Shown: one piece after another, positions 25,830-34,475 of the stretch
Layout: each line of letters begins with the position of its first letter
Numbering within the stretch: the stretch's first letter is position 1
Origin: Sphingobium sp. EM0848
Lineage (GTDB): Bacteria; Pseudomonadota; Alphaproteobacteria; Sphingomonadales; Sphingomonadaceae
Reading direction: 5' to 3'
Assembly: GCF_013375555.1 (NCBI RefSeq)
Contig: NZ_JABXWB010000005.1
Location: 1,390,001-1,454,000, forward strand
DNA length: 64,000 nt
Notes under the pieces: model-generated
Database searches by the model: none
The model's input: the letters and a program-made list of their open reading frames with translations, nothing else
Told to the model about the DNA's origin: nothing
Translations under genes and position numbers: made by a program

Positions 25830-26310
25830 TTCTGGCGCTGCGGCTAGGAGGTTTTCGATTACAAAGCCTTCCCAACTGGCGCCCGCGACAGGATGTCCTA
25901 GAACGGCCTCTCGGTCGGCGAGACCAAGGAAGGTGTGGACGAGTCCGCTATCCCGGACATAAATCCGTGGCGATTTGACGAGGCGTTTGCTGCCATTGCT
26001 ATGCCATGGGGCAAGGCGTCGCACGAGAAGGAGGTCGACGAGCAGGTCTAGATAGTTCGCAACTGTCTGTGATGTGACGCCGAGACTCCGGCTGAACTCT
26101 GAAGCATTCAGAAGACCGGATTGATGATGGGCCAACATCGTCCAGAAGCGCCGGAGCGTCTCGGGGGGATATGCGGCCCCATCTCGAGATAGCTGATCCT
26201 GCCGGCAAGACTCTCCCCGGATTGGGCCAGCAGATCGATCGACGTTGAGCCTAGCAGCAGGAACCTGCCGGTCCTTAAGCCTTTGCGGCGCCCCTGGTCG
26301 ATGAGACCCC
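25830..26310 (-). pseudogene. AAA ATPase with DUF4143 domain, truncated and frameshifted
   Basis: Reading leftward, one frame gives LIDQGRRKGLRTGRFLLLG, then LLAQSGESLAGRISYLEMGP, typical of the ATPase core of the AAA/DUF4143 family. A frame change then leads to PPETLRRFWTMLAHHQSGLL, SRSLGVTSQTVANYLDLL and SWEGFVIENLLAAAPEGTEA, which is the DUF4143 winged-helix part. The Walker A region is missing upstream, where the palindromic repeat at 26315-26441 now lies, and the C-terminal nuclease-like part is cut off. Both ends are therefore lost. These proteins are common in accessory regions. Confidence 0.65.
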
Positions 26311-26314
26311 AATG

Positions 26315-26441
26315 CTAGAGCATCGTGCGGAAAAGTGGGAACCGGTTTTAGCTTCGCTGAACTGCGTTTCCGCTTAAAACGATGCGATAACAAAAACTTA
26401 GAGCGCGCTTCCTGCGTACGATTTAACGCAGCGCGCTCTAG
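26315..26441. repeat. Palindromic intergenic repeat element with terminal inverted repeats
   Basis: A 127-bp element beginning CTAGAGC and ending GCTCTAG. Inside, GCATCGT near the left end pairs with ACGATGC in the middle, and AGAGCGCGC pairs with GCGCGCTCT near the right end, giving two stem-loops. The left half (GCATCGTGCGGAAAAGTGGG) resembles a short repeat I know to be widespread between genes of alphaproteobacteria. It abuts the broken edge of the DUF4143 pseudogene, so it probably inserted there or marks the deletion joint. Confidence 0.6.
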
Positions 26442-27136
26442 ACAGTCTGCAACGAGCAGCAAGATTGTACGAATCAGCGGCCGGGCTGCATGCGCCCCAT
26501 CCAGGCCATTCTTTTGCTCAAACGCTATTCCCGGGGACCTGCCGTTCGTAAAGCTCGGGGCAGTCATCTTCAAAAGACCAGGTTTGGGACCTTTGCGACT
26601 GTTGGCTTCGGGGAAGGCGCTTGGCTATAGTTGCCTTTGGCTATCCTCTCCTATGTACCGTTGCCTGATCATTTAAATAATGACGATAAATTATAAATTT
26701 TAATATCGCAGACGCCGCATGCATAATGATATATATCGTTTGATCTAATATTCATTGTGAAATGTTAAATATTTTTAATGCTTACCGTTGATTAAAATCT
26801 ACCAATTTTGGCAAATTCATGTGATCAATATCAGATTGAATACGGATAGCCTCGAAGAATCGGAGTCGCTCTACAGAGAGTTGGGGCGGCATCGCTGTGG
26901 ACGCACGCCGCGCCCTTTTGAGCCAGCCGTGGCGTACGTCAGAAAAGCATAGGTTTTTACCGTATCGCTCAGCATGGACGTTACGTTGTAGCCTTAGTGA
27001 AAATATGGTTCATATAATATAAAAAAGATCCAGATTTTCTATATGTAATTAAAAAAATTATATCTGTCGTTCTGATGGCAGGCCGGTCGCAAGCTTATGA
27101 TGTGCATTTTCATGTCAATAAGTTTGGGGAAGTGTC
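26442..27136. other. AT-rich intergenic region upstream of the large secreted protein
   Basis: About 695 bp with no recognisable gene. From roughly 26650 to 27070 base composition shifts sharply to AT-rich, unlike the rest of the window, with many TATAAT-like hexamers, so a specific promoter cannot be singled out. It may hold the regulatory region of the gene at 27137 and suggests foreign origin of this stretch. GGGGAAG at about 27125-27131 is the ribosome site for that gene. Confidence 0.5.
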
Positions 27137-30100
27137 ATGTATCTTGGACACAATGTTACACTGGACGGTTCTCTCAACGACTGGCTCAGCACTGATAGAG
27201 TCGATAACAATAGTGTTTCTGGCTATCAGGTTTATTCGACAGTCAATAATGGCGATTTCGTTTTTGCCTTGAGTTCCGCAGTGGCGATGGGCGCGGGAAC
27301 GACCATCTGGCTGAACACCGACGGAAAGGCGGCAACCGGCTATCAGGTCTTCGGATCCACGATTGGCGCGGAATATAATATCAGCGTCGACGCGAACGGC
27401 CAACTCAGCCTCTATACGGGCGGACAGGCACAGACCCTTGTTCAGGCCAATCTGCAGGAGGCATGGTCGGCGGATAGGAAGGTGGTGGAATTTCGCTTAC
27501 CCGCGTCCCTGGTGGGCAATCCGCAGGTCATGTATACTGCCTACGACTTCAACAATCAGACCTACCTGCCGACCAATTATTTTTCCGGGCAGGAATTCGC
27601 CGTTTTCAACCAGAGCACGGCTCCATCCACCCCGAACGAGCGTATCGGTATCGTCTATTCGGCGACGACCGCTGCCAATTATTTCAGCACGACCGCCTAT
27701 TCCCAGCTCTTCATGTCGGCGCAGGAGCAGGCGCAACAGGCGGGGGTCGCTTATGACATATTGACGGAAGCCGACCTCACCAACCTCAGCAAGCTGTCTC
27801 AGTACAAGGCGCTCGTCTTTCCGGATTTCCGCAATGTGCAGGCGTCCCAGGTGGAGTCGATCTCTCACACGCTGGAAGCGGCGAGCAAGCTGTATGGCGT
27901 CAGCCTGATCGCGTCGGGCGAGTTCATGACGGACGACGCTAGCAATAATCCGCTGACCGGCGATCCCTATGCCCAGATGAAAACATTGTTCGATGCCACG
28001 CGTGTAACTGGCGGCACCGGCAATGTGACGATCACGGCGACGGACCCCACTCAGACTGTCCTTACAGGTTATACCAACGGGCAGGTGGTCAACAATTACA
28101 CCAATGTCGGCTGGAATGCCTTTGCCAGCGTCAGCGGCACCGGACAGCAGATCGCCACCGAAACCATCAATGGCACTTCCTATGCCGCCGCGCTGGCGAC
28201 ACAGACAGGCGCGCGCAACGTCCTCTTTTCCAGCGATGGCGTCATGGCGGACGCCAATATGCTGCAAAAGGCGATCGATTATGCCGTCAACGGCACCAGC
28301 ATGTCTGTCGGCCTGCACCTGTCGCGCGATACGGGTATCGTCGCCGCCCGCGTCGACATGGACCAGAGCCAGGAAACCGCCGACGTCAGCCCAGGCAATG
28401 GCCAGCCCGGCATTTACGATAAGCTGCTGCCGATCCTGACCCAGTGGAAGAACCAATATGATTTCGTCGGCAGCTTCTTCGTCAATATCGGCAATAACCC
28501 GCCCGACCAGACGACGAACTGGAGTGTCTCCTTGCCCTATTATAAGGCGATCGCGGCGCTCGGCAGCGAAATCGGCAACCATAGCTATACCCATCCGGAA
28601 GATACGAATAAGCTGACGGCGGCCCAGCTCCAGTTCGAGTTCGGTCAAAGCACGACATTGCTGAATCAGGAACTCGCGACCGTCGGCGTTCCTCCGATTC
28701 AGGGCATTGCGGTTCCGGGTATGCCGGAAACATTGGCCACGTCCGAAGCCATCATGCAATATGCCGCCACCTATCTGACGGGCGGCTATGCAGGGCAGGG
28801 GGCGGGCTATCCCAATGCGTTCGGCTATCTGACGCCGAGCGACCAGAGCAAAATCTACTTTGCCCCCAATACCGTCTTCGATTTCACGCTGATCGAGTTC
28901 CAGAAACTGACCGTCGCCCAGGCGGAGGCCGAATGGGCGGCGGAATATAACAAGATCATCGCCAATGCGGACACGCCAATCATCGTGTGGCCATGGCATG
29001 ACTATGGCGCGGCGGCGTGGGACACGAGCGGCACGGGCGCGCCCAGCCCCTATACGACGGACATGTACACCCAATGGATCGCGCGGGCGGCCAATGACGG
29101 CATGGAATTCGTCACGATGGACGACCTTGCCATGCGCATGAAGGCGATGAATGCGGCGAATGTGACGCAAACGGTCAACGGCAACATCATCACCGCCACT
29201 GTCACCGGCAGCAATCTGGGCAATCTTTCGCTCGATGTCGACCGGCAGGGATCGCTGGTGATCCAGAATGTGAGCGGCTGGTATGCCTATGACAGCAGCA
29301 AGGTGTTCATGCCGCAAAGCGGCGGCACCTTCACGATCACCATGGGCGCGGCAGCGGACGATGTGACCCATATCACCCAATTGCCGATGCGGGCCGTGCT
29401 GATGAACCTGACCGGAGACGGCCATAATCTCAGCTTCTCGGTCCAGGGCGAAGGGGATGTAGTGGTCGATCTCGCTTCGACCGGAGCGTCCGGCGTCATC
29501 GTCAGCGGCGCCAGTGTCGTCAGCCAGGTGGGCGACATCATGACCCTCGACATTGGCACCAACGGGCTGCACAATGTGACGCTCACCTATTCGCAGGGTC
29601 TGGCCATCACGTCGAATGGCGGCGGGGACAGCGCGGCGATTTCGGTGCCGGAAAACGGCACCGCTGTCACGACGGTCACGGCGATCGATACCTTCCCCAA
29701 CACGGTGCTCACCTATTCCATCGCGGGCGGGGCGGATGCCGCCAAATTCGCCATCGATAGCCATAGCGGCGTGCTGACTTTCCTGTCGGCGCCCAATTAT
29801 GAAGCGCCCACCGATGTGGGTATGAACAACATCTATGACGTGATTGTGAAGGCATCGGATGGAACGCTGTCCGATCAGCAGGCCATCGCCGTCACGGTGA
29901 CCAATGTGAACGAGCCGCCGTCAATCACATCCAATGGCGGCGGCGTCACAGCGGCGATCTCCATCCCGGAGAACAGTACGGCCGTGACGACCGTGACGGC
30001 AGCCGATCCCGATGCGGGGACGGTACTTACCTATTCCATCGCGGGCGGCGTGGATGCCGCCAAGTTCACCATTAACAGCCAGACGGGCGCGCTGTCTTTC

Positions 30101-31021
30101 CTTTCGGCACCCAATTTCGAAGCACCGACCGATAGCGGCGCGAACAATGTTTATGATGTGATCGTGCGGGCATCGGACGGCACCTTGACCGCCAGCCAGG
30201 CGATTGCAGTCAGCGTCACCAACGTCAATGAAGCGCCAGTCATCACGTCCAACGGCGGCGGTGCGACGGCCCAGATTCAGATGAACGAGAATCTGAGCAG
30301 CGTTACCACCGTCAAGGCCACGGACCCCGATGCGGGGGATCATGTCGCCTATTCCATTGGTGCTTCGCTCGACGGAGCCCTTTTCACGATCAATGCCACC
30401 AGCGGCGCGCTCGCCTTCATCACGCCGCCGGATTATGAGAATCCGACGGACTCCAATCACGATAATATCTACCAGGTGCGAGTCTATGCCACCGATGCGG
30501 CAGGTTTGCAGGATTTCCAGGACATTTCGGTCACGATCCTGAACGTGAAGGGCATTACCCTCACCGCCAGCAAATATGGCTCCATCCTGATCGGGACGGG
30601 GGAGGAGGATATATTGAAGGGTGGCGCAGGCATCGACACGATCAACGGCATGGGGGGCAATGACCTGATCACCGGCGGCGGTTCCGGCGATATCCTCACC
30701 GGCGGGGCTGGCGCGGACAGCTTCATCTATAATGCCATCAGCGACAGCACGCCGAAAGCGATGGATGTAATCACCGATTTCCAGCAGGGCATCGACAAGA
30801 TCAACCTGCCGGCCGTTGACGCCAATTCCCTGCTGCGCGGCCAGCAGCATTTTACCTTCATCGGAGACACGAATTTCTCCGCCGCCGGGCAGTTGCATGT
30901 CCATAGTGACGGCATCAACACCTTCATTGAGGGCAATACGGACAACAACCCGCTGACAGTGGAATTTCGCATCGAGCTATTGGGCATCCACACGCTGAGC
31001 GCCAATGATTTTGTGCTCTAA
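27137..31021 (+). CDS. Large secreted protein: polysaccharide-deacetylase-like, three cadherin repeats, RTX C-terminus
   Basis: A 1294-aa protein. Residues about 1-150 resemble a CBM9/DOMON-like sugar-binding domain (TLDGSLNDW). A long middle region has a deacetylase-like (NodB) fold: RVDMDQS carries an Asp where the motif-1 Asp is expected, GNHSYTHPED gives the H-x3-H metal motif, and WPWHDYG is a late motif. Three cadherin-like repeats of 106 residues follow (about 824-1140), each starting ITSNGGG and containing PEN and YDVI. The end has RTX nonapeptides (GGAGIDTINGMGGND, then GGSGDILTGGAGADSF) and the hydrophobic tail of type I secretion substrates. There is no N-terminal signal peptide, consistent with type I export, and no T1SS genes are in the window. 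It probably acts on extracellular glycans, perhaps the cell's own exopolysaccharide. Confidence 0.8.
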   Translation: MYLGHNVTLDGSLNDWLSTDRVDNNSVSGYQVYSTVNNGDFVFALSSAVAMGAGTTIWLNTDGKAATGYQVFGSTIGAEYNISVDANGQLSLYTGGQAQTLVQANLQEAWSADRKVVEFRLPASLVGNPQVMYTAYDFNNQTYLPTNYFSGQEFAVFNQSTAPSTPNERIGIVYSATTAANYFSTTAYSQLFMSAQEQAQQAGVAYDILTEADLTNLSKLSQYKALVFPDFRNVQASQVESISHTLEAASKLYGVSLIASGEFMTDDASNNPLTGDPYAQMKTLFDATRVTGGTGNVTITATDPTQTVLTGYTNGQVVNNYTNVGWNAFASVSGTGQQIATETINGTSYAAALATQTGARNVLFSSDGVMADANMLQKAIDYAVNGTSMSVGLHLSRDTGIVAARVDMDQSQETADVSPGNGQPGIYDKLLPILTQWKNQYDFVGSFFVNIGNNPPDQTTNWSVSLPYYKAIAALGSEIGNHSYTHPEDTNKLTAAQLQFEFGQSTTLLNQELATVGVPPIQGIAVPGMPETLATSEAIMQYAATYLTGGYAGQGAGYPNAFGYLTPSDQSKIYFAPNTVFDFTLIEFQKLTVAQAEAEWAAEYNKIIANADTPIIVWPWHDYGAAAWDTSGTGAPSPYTTDMYTQWIARAANDGMEFVTMDDLAMRMKAMNAANVTQTVNGNIITATVTGSNLGNLSLDVDRQGSLVIQNVSGWYAYDSSKVFMPQSGGTFTITMGAAADDVTHITQLPMRAVLMNLTGDGHNLSFSVQGEGDVVVDLASTGASGVIVSGASVVSQVGDIMTLDIGTNGLHNVTLTYSQGLAITSNGGGDSAAISVPENGTAVTTVTAIDTFPNTVLTYSIAGGADAAKFAIDSHSGVLTFLSAPNYEAPTDVGMNNIYDVIVKASDGTLSDQQAIAVTVTNVNEPPSITSNGGGVTAAISIPENSTAVTTVTAADPDAGTVLTYSIAGGVDAAKFTINSQTGALSFLSAPNFEAPTDSGANNVYDVIVRASDGTLTASQAIAVSVTNVNEAPVITSNGGGATAQIQMNENLSSVTTVKATDPDAGDHVAYSIGASLDGALFTINATSGALAFITPPDYENPTDSNHDNIYQVRVYATDAAGLQDFQDISVTILNVKGITLTASKYGSILIGTGEEDILKGGAGIDTINGMGGNDLITGGGSGDILTGGAGADSFIYNAISDSTPKAMDVITDFQQGIDKINLPAVDANSLLRGQQHFTFIGDTNFSAAGQLHVHSDGINTFIEGNTDNNPLTVEFRIELLGIHTLSANDFVL
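29606..30547 (+). repeat. Three tandem 318-bp repeats encoding cadherin-like domains
   Basis: Repeat units start at 29606, 29924 and 30242, exactly 318 bp (106 codons) apart, each at the ATC of ITSNGGG. Units 1 and 2 are the most alike; unit 3 diverges in its second half. The even spacing and high identity indicate recent in-frame duplication within the gene. Confidence 0.85.
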
Positions 31022-31023
31022 TA

Positions 31024-31058
31024 CCGAGGTTCGATGAGCCTGACTCGTCGAACCTCGG
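31024..31058 (+). terminator. Strong hairpin after the RTX-protein gene
   Basis: CCGAGGTTCGA (31024-31034) pairs exactly with TCGAACCTCGG (31048-31058); TGAG and CTCG extend the stem to about 15 bp around a CCTGA loop. It starts 3 bp after the stop codon and lacks a T-run, but position and stability suit a terminator. Confidence 0.6.
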
Positions 31059-31484
31059 TCAAGCCCGCGCGGTGCCTGAGCGAAACCCACTTGTGATCGG
31101 TCGAAGACCGGGCACGATGGTATAACGGCAGGCGCTGGAAGTCATTTCCGTCCCCGAGGGCAGATCCGCCGCATCGCATTGACTTCAAGGGCCATCTGCC
31201 GCTCGCGGCGGCCAGGCCTGATCGAGGACGGCTTGTTCGAGCGCTTTCCGTCGATGAGATGGTAGGTCCGACGATCGCCGGCAGGTTCCCGTGCTGGTCC
31301 GGTCTTCAGCCTCTTCGCCTTCTTCCCCGGAGTTTGAGCTGGCTGGCGGTGATTTCCCGCCAGCGGTCATGCAGGATCATCGGCTCTCCGCTGACCCCCG
31401 CTCAGGTCGGCGAGGCGCGCCGAAGGAGATGGATCGCGCTACACCAGATCAGGCGTAACGCGATCCGCCATCCGTCTGCTTTCT
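31059..31484. other. Intergenic stretch, no intact gene
   Basis: About 425 bp between the RTX gene hairpin and the end of the next minus-strand gene. Short open frames exist on both strands, but none has a recognisable domain or a plausible start. It may hold decayed mobile-element sequence; nothing specific can be named. Confidence 0.5.
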
Positions 31485-32141
31485 TCAGATACCCAGCAGT
31501 GTATTCAGTCGTGTTACAACAGCAGGCGTCAAATTGGTCCTGGTGGATGATGCCAAGGATGTCCGGGCATTCACGATAGCCTGCTGAGCCGCTGCGAGCT
31601 TGCTTTGATCCGCTGCGAGCTGATTCTGCGCCGTCGTGAGGTTCGCCTGAGCGGTGGTCACGGCGGACGGGTTGGCCGGGGAAGCGTTCTGCGCCGCGGT
31701 CAGGTCTGCCTGAGCCTTGGTGACGGCGGTCTGGTCACTGGCGACGGCGGCCGTGAAGGTTTTGACGTCAGCCTCTGCCTTCAAGGTCGAGGATTTGTAG
31801 GTGGCGAGAGCACCCACAACCGACTTGGACGATGCATGTTCCAAAGCCGAATCCGAGGCGTGCGCTGCGTTGAGCTTGCCCAGCAGCGACGCTGCCTTGT
31901 CCATGCCCGCATCATTGATATGGGCCGAGGCCGAAGCACCTAGATTGGCGTTGGCCGGCAAATTGCCAAGTCGACCGGCTGCCACGCCTTGTGGGATATG
32001 GCTGGTGGCGACCGGCGGCGGTCCGGCGGTGATACCGGCGGGCGGTCCATGGGGAACGCCTACGGGCGGACCGGCAAGGGCCATTCCGGCGGCCAGCGCT
32101 GCAATGCCGGTAGCGGCGATATATTTGGTCGGATGTGCCAT
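31485..32141 (-). CDS. Secreted Ala/Thr-rich coiled-coil protein of unknown function
   Basis: A 218-aa exported protein. It has a signal peptide (KYIAATGIAALAAGMALAG), then a short Gly/Pro-rich stretch (GVPHGPPAGITAGPPP) and a predicted long helical region of heptad-like Ala, Gln and Thr runs (QADLTAAQN, TAQANLTTAQNQLAADQSKL) that should form a coiled coil. I do not recognise the family. The start at 32141 is chosen because GGAGGG lies seven bases upstream; an upstream ATG lacks such a site. It follows a minus-strand outer-membrane protein gene by 54 bp, so the two probably form an envelope operon. Confidence 0.65.
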   Translation of the reverse strand: MAHPTKYIAATGIAALAAGMALAGPPVGVPHGPPAGITAGPPPVATSHIPQGVAAGRLGNLPANANLGASASAHINDAGMDKAASLLGKLNAAHASDSALEHASSKSVVGALATYKSSTLKAEADVKTFTAAVASDQTAVTKAQADLTAAQNASPANPSAVTTAQANLTTAQNQLAADQSKLAAAQQAIVNARTSLASSTRTNLTPAVVTRLNTLLGI

Positions 32142-32195
32142 GATAATCCCTCCTATGACAGGTTGCACATGTTAAAAGGACTGATGGGTCTCGAA

Positions 32196-33026
32196 TCAGC
32201 CGAAAATGCTCAGGCGAAGCCCTCCGCCTATGCGGGGGCTGGCATCATTGAGCCCGCCCATTCCGTAGAGCGTAACGCCCCAGAGTTTGCTGACCCGATA
32301 GGTCATATAGGGCGAAACGATCGTCTGCCCTTTCAAGCCGTCGGCCACTGGTTCACGATAGGACAGGCTGACGCCGTAATTCTGATTGGACGCAGGGCGA
32401 TAGTTGAGGCCGCCAGACGCGACCACGCCATTTTTGAGCCGATAGGCAGACGGACTCCCAAGCCATGAATAGCCGACGGAGCCGAACAATATGACTCGCG
32501 GCGCGAGCGTCTTGTACAGGCTGGCGGTGGCGGCATAATCGGCTTCGCCTGTGCCGATGCCGGTCTTGGCCGTTGGCGTCTTGATGCCGCCGCCCACTTC
32601 GATCGCTGGCAAAATGCCGTTTTCGCGGGTCAGCAGATAGGTGGCGGACAGATTGAGGTCGCCAAAGCCTGAACGGCTGGTAGCGGTGGTGGTGGTGCCG
32701 GGCGTCAGGACCACAACGCCGCCGACCAACTGGCCGGGGCCCTTGATGAATTCATAGGGCAGTGTTGCCTGCAAGCGCAATCGTCCGATCTGCGCCTTCA
32801 GGTCCAGAGGAATGCTCCAGACAGTGGTGTCGATCGGAGCACCATAATGGCCGGAGGAATAATCCACTCCGGAAGCAGCCTCGAAACTGCTGTCGGCGAA
32901 CAGGCCACCTGTATGACCGGTATCCGTCGAGGGCGCCTGCACCGAATTTTGCTCGTCCCCGGGGGCTGCGGCCGCGCCGCTGGCAATGCAACCCAGCACC
33001 AGACCCAGCCATATTAAATTCCGCAT
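32196..33026 (-). CDS. Outer-membrane beta-barrel protein (transporter-like)
   Basis: A 276-aa protein with a signal peptide (about residues 1-20) and a beta-barrel body: repeated glycine-rich strands such as LRLQATLPYEFIKGPG, SGFGDLNLSATYLLT, and a final GGGLRLSIFG. The pattern resembles the small outer-membrane transporter or phenol-meta-pathway-associated protein group, whose function is poorly defined. It is upstream of the coiled-coil protein gene on the same strand. The IS256 remnant lies beyond its 5' end, so its native promoter may have been altered by that insertion. Confidence 0.65.
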   Translation of the reverse strand: MRNLIWLGLVLGCIASGAAAAPGDEQNSVQAPSTDTGHTGGLFADSSFEAASGVDYSSGHYGAPIDTTVWSIPLDLKAQIGRLRLQATLPYEFIKGPGQLVGGVVVLTPGTTTTATSRSGFGDLNLSATYLLTRENGILPAIEVGGGIKTPTAKTGIGTGEADYAATASLYKTLAPRVILFGSVGYSWLGSPSAYRLKNGVVASGGLNYRPASNQNYGVSLSYREPVADGLKGQTIVSPYMTYRVSKLWGVTLYGMGGLNDASPRIGGGLRLSIFG

Positions 33027-33149
33027 ATGAGTACCCTTGTCATTTTGCTGCGGGAGTTCCTCCCGCTATTGCAAACGTCTGGGCGCGATGTTTCCATCCC
33101 CTATGTGAATTTTTATCAGGATCGTGTCCCAACGCATGATGTAGGTTCC

Positions 33150-33465
33150 GACGGTAGCGCTGCTGGACGGACGCGCGCTTTCCATATCGCGCTGGCACGG
33201 TCGAGCTGCGCATCCCCAAGTTGCGCAAGGGTAGTTGAGTAGGTCGCCCTGTCCCCCGGACAGGGCTACACAGTGCGGAGCACTGTGTGCCTACTCAACT
33301 TCCGGGCTTTCTCGAACCGCGCCGGATGGCCGAGCGTGCGCCGACGGCGGTGATCCAGGAAGCGTATGTTCATGGCATCTCGACCCGTTCAGTCGATGAT
33401 CTGGTCAAAGCGCTGGGTATGGACGGGATCTCGAAAAGCCAGGTTAGGCGTTTATCGATCATACA
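33150..33465 (+). pseudogene. IS256-family transposase fragment, interrupted
   Basis: The left part reads RAGTVELRIPKLRKGS, and after a 68-bp palindromic insert the right part continues PGFLEPRRMAERAPTAVIQE, AYVHGISTRSVDDLVKALGM and DGISKSQV, which is the conserved central segment of IS256-type transposases. Only about 80 codons remain; the DDE active-site residues and both terminal repeats are not seen. It is a dead fragment in an accessory stretch. Its insert is described separately. Confidence 0.8.
33233..33300. repeat. Cloverleaf-like palindromic element inserted in the IS256 remnant
   Basis: Outer arms AGTTGAGTAGG (33233-33243) and CCTACTCAACT (33290-33300) are perfect complements. Between them lie two perfect 9-bp hairpins: GCCCTGTCC-CCC-GGACAGGGC (33246-33266) and ACACAGTGC-GGA-GCACTGTGT (33268-33288). 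Only four bases stay unpaired at the junctions, so one strand folds into a three-way junction. It breaks the transposase reading between KGS and PGF, and so is a separate insertion. Confidence 0.8.
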
Positions 33466-33599
33466 CCGGCTTGGATAAATGCCGCTGATATCGCTTCTGA
33501 TATTCTTGCCGACGATATTGAAACTAGAACCAACGGCAGCCGACGCCTCAGTCGAGAAATGGATCAAGACAGGCACGAAAAGAGGCGGCGCTCAGCTAT

Positions 33600-33636
33600 C
33601 CAAGGAGCGCCCACAGATGACCCTGGCGCTCCTTGG
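33600..33636 (-). terminator. Hairpin downstream of the block B operon
   Basis: CCAAGGAGCGCC (33600-33611) pairs with GGCGCTCCTTGG (33625-33636), a perfect 12-bp stem with a 13-nt loop, 8 bp past the stop codon of the minus-strand SDR gene. There is no T-run in the direction of transcription. Confidence 0.5.
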
Positions 33637-33644
33637 CTCCATAT

Positions 33645-34406
33645 TTATCCCATATATCCCGATGGAATGATCCCGCCGGTGACGTGAATCAACTGGCCCG
33701 TGATCCACCGCGCGTCGTCGGATGCCAGAAGCGATACCGCGTCAGCGAGGTCGGCTGGCTTGCCGATGCGGCGCAGCGGCGTCATACCTATCAGAACCCT
33801 GTTCATTTCATCCGTATTTGTCCTGATCAAGTCGGTATCGGTAAAGCCGACGCTGATCGTGTTGACCGTGATGTTGCGGGGGCCGAGCTCGACGGAAAAT
33901 GCGCGGGTCAGACCCTCAAGGCCCGCTTTCGTCGCGGAGTAGACGCCGCTTTGGGCGACCGGATAGGTTGCGACGACCGAGCTCATATTGATGATGCGGC
34001 CGCCTTCTTTCGGCAGGAGCGGCGTGGCCGCTTGGATGGTTGCGATTGGCCCGATGACGTTGACCGCGAATTGCTGGTTTGTGAAAGCCTCGTTGATCTC
34101 ATTGATGGGTTCTCGCCCGACATCTTTCACGGCGTTGTTGACAAGGATGTCGAGGCGCCCCAGCTCTTTTGCCGTCTTCTGAACCAGCATCTGGGCCTGC
34201 GACCAGTCGCCGATGTCGGCCTTGATCACAATTGCCTTACCGCCGGCCCGGTGAATGCGCTCAGCGACCTCCTCGGCTTTGGTTGCTGAGCTTGCGTAAT
34301 TGATAGCGACCGCAGCGCCGTCCGCTGCCAGCCGTTCCGCCGTGGCCGCGCCGATACCCCGCGACGATCCGGTCACGACCGCAACCTTGCCCTTCAGCCT
34401 CGTCAT
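33645..34406 (-). CDS. Short-chain dehydrogenase/reductase (SDR)
   Basis: A 253-aa classical SDR. TGSSRGIGAATAERLAADGA is the cofactor motif, LVNNA the structural motif, and NMSSV with YSATK the catalytic Ser, Tyr and Lys. It closely resembles the SDR at 47765-48508 (shared GIGAA-AERLAADGAAVAINYA and GDWSQAQ segments), so the two are paralogues within the window. ATG at 34406 follows GGAGAG; an adjacent ATG at 34409 is equally possible. It is the last gene of the five-gene block B operon and ends before a hairpin. It probably interconverts a hydroxy and keto intermediate; the substrate is unknown. Confidence 0.85.
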   Translation of the reverse strand: MTRLKGKVAVVTGSSRGIGAATAERLAADGAAVAINYASSATKAEEVAERIHRAGGKAIVIKADIGDWSQAQMLVQKTAKELGRLDILVNNAVKDVGREPINEINEAFTNQQFAVNVIGPIATIQAATPLLPKEGGRIINMSSVVATYPVAQSGVYSATKAGLEGLTRAFSVELGPRNITVNTISVGFTDTDLIRTNTDEMNRVLIGMTPLRRIGKPADLADAVSLLASDDARWITGQLIHVTGGIIPSGYMG

Positions 34407-34475
34407 CATTGCTCTCCTTTTCAGTTTCTCGTTCGGAAATCTCTTTGGAAACCTAGCGCCGCAGCCGCGCACTCG

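Noticed and set aside
27497..29764. A 755-codon antisense frame across the deacetylase-like gene
   Set aside because: Arg- and Ile-rich with no domain or ribosome site. The plus-strand protein has clear domains.
29606..30547. Regular repeats that might suggest a CRISPR array
   Set aside because: The 318-bp period is in frame and encodes cadherin domains. There are no short repeats with unique spacers, and no cas genes were seen.
33233..33300. The cloverleaf element as an integron attC site
   Set aside because: The outer arms begin GTTGAGT rather than the attC consensus core, the two-hairpin geometry differs from attC, and no integrase or cassette is nearby.
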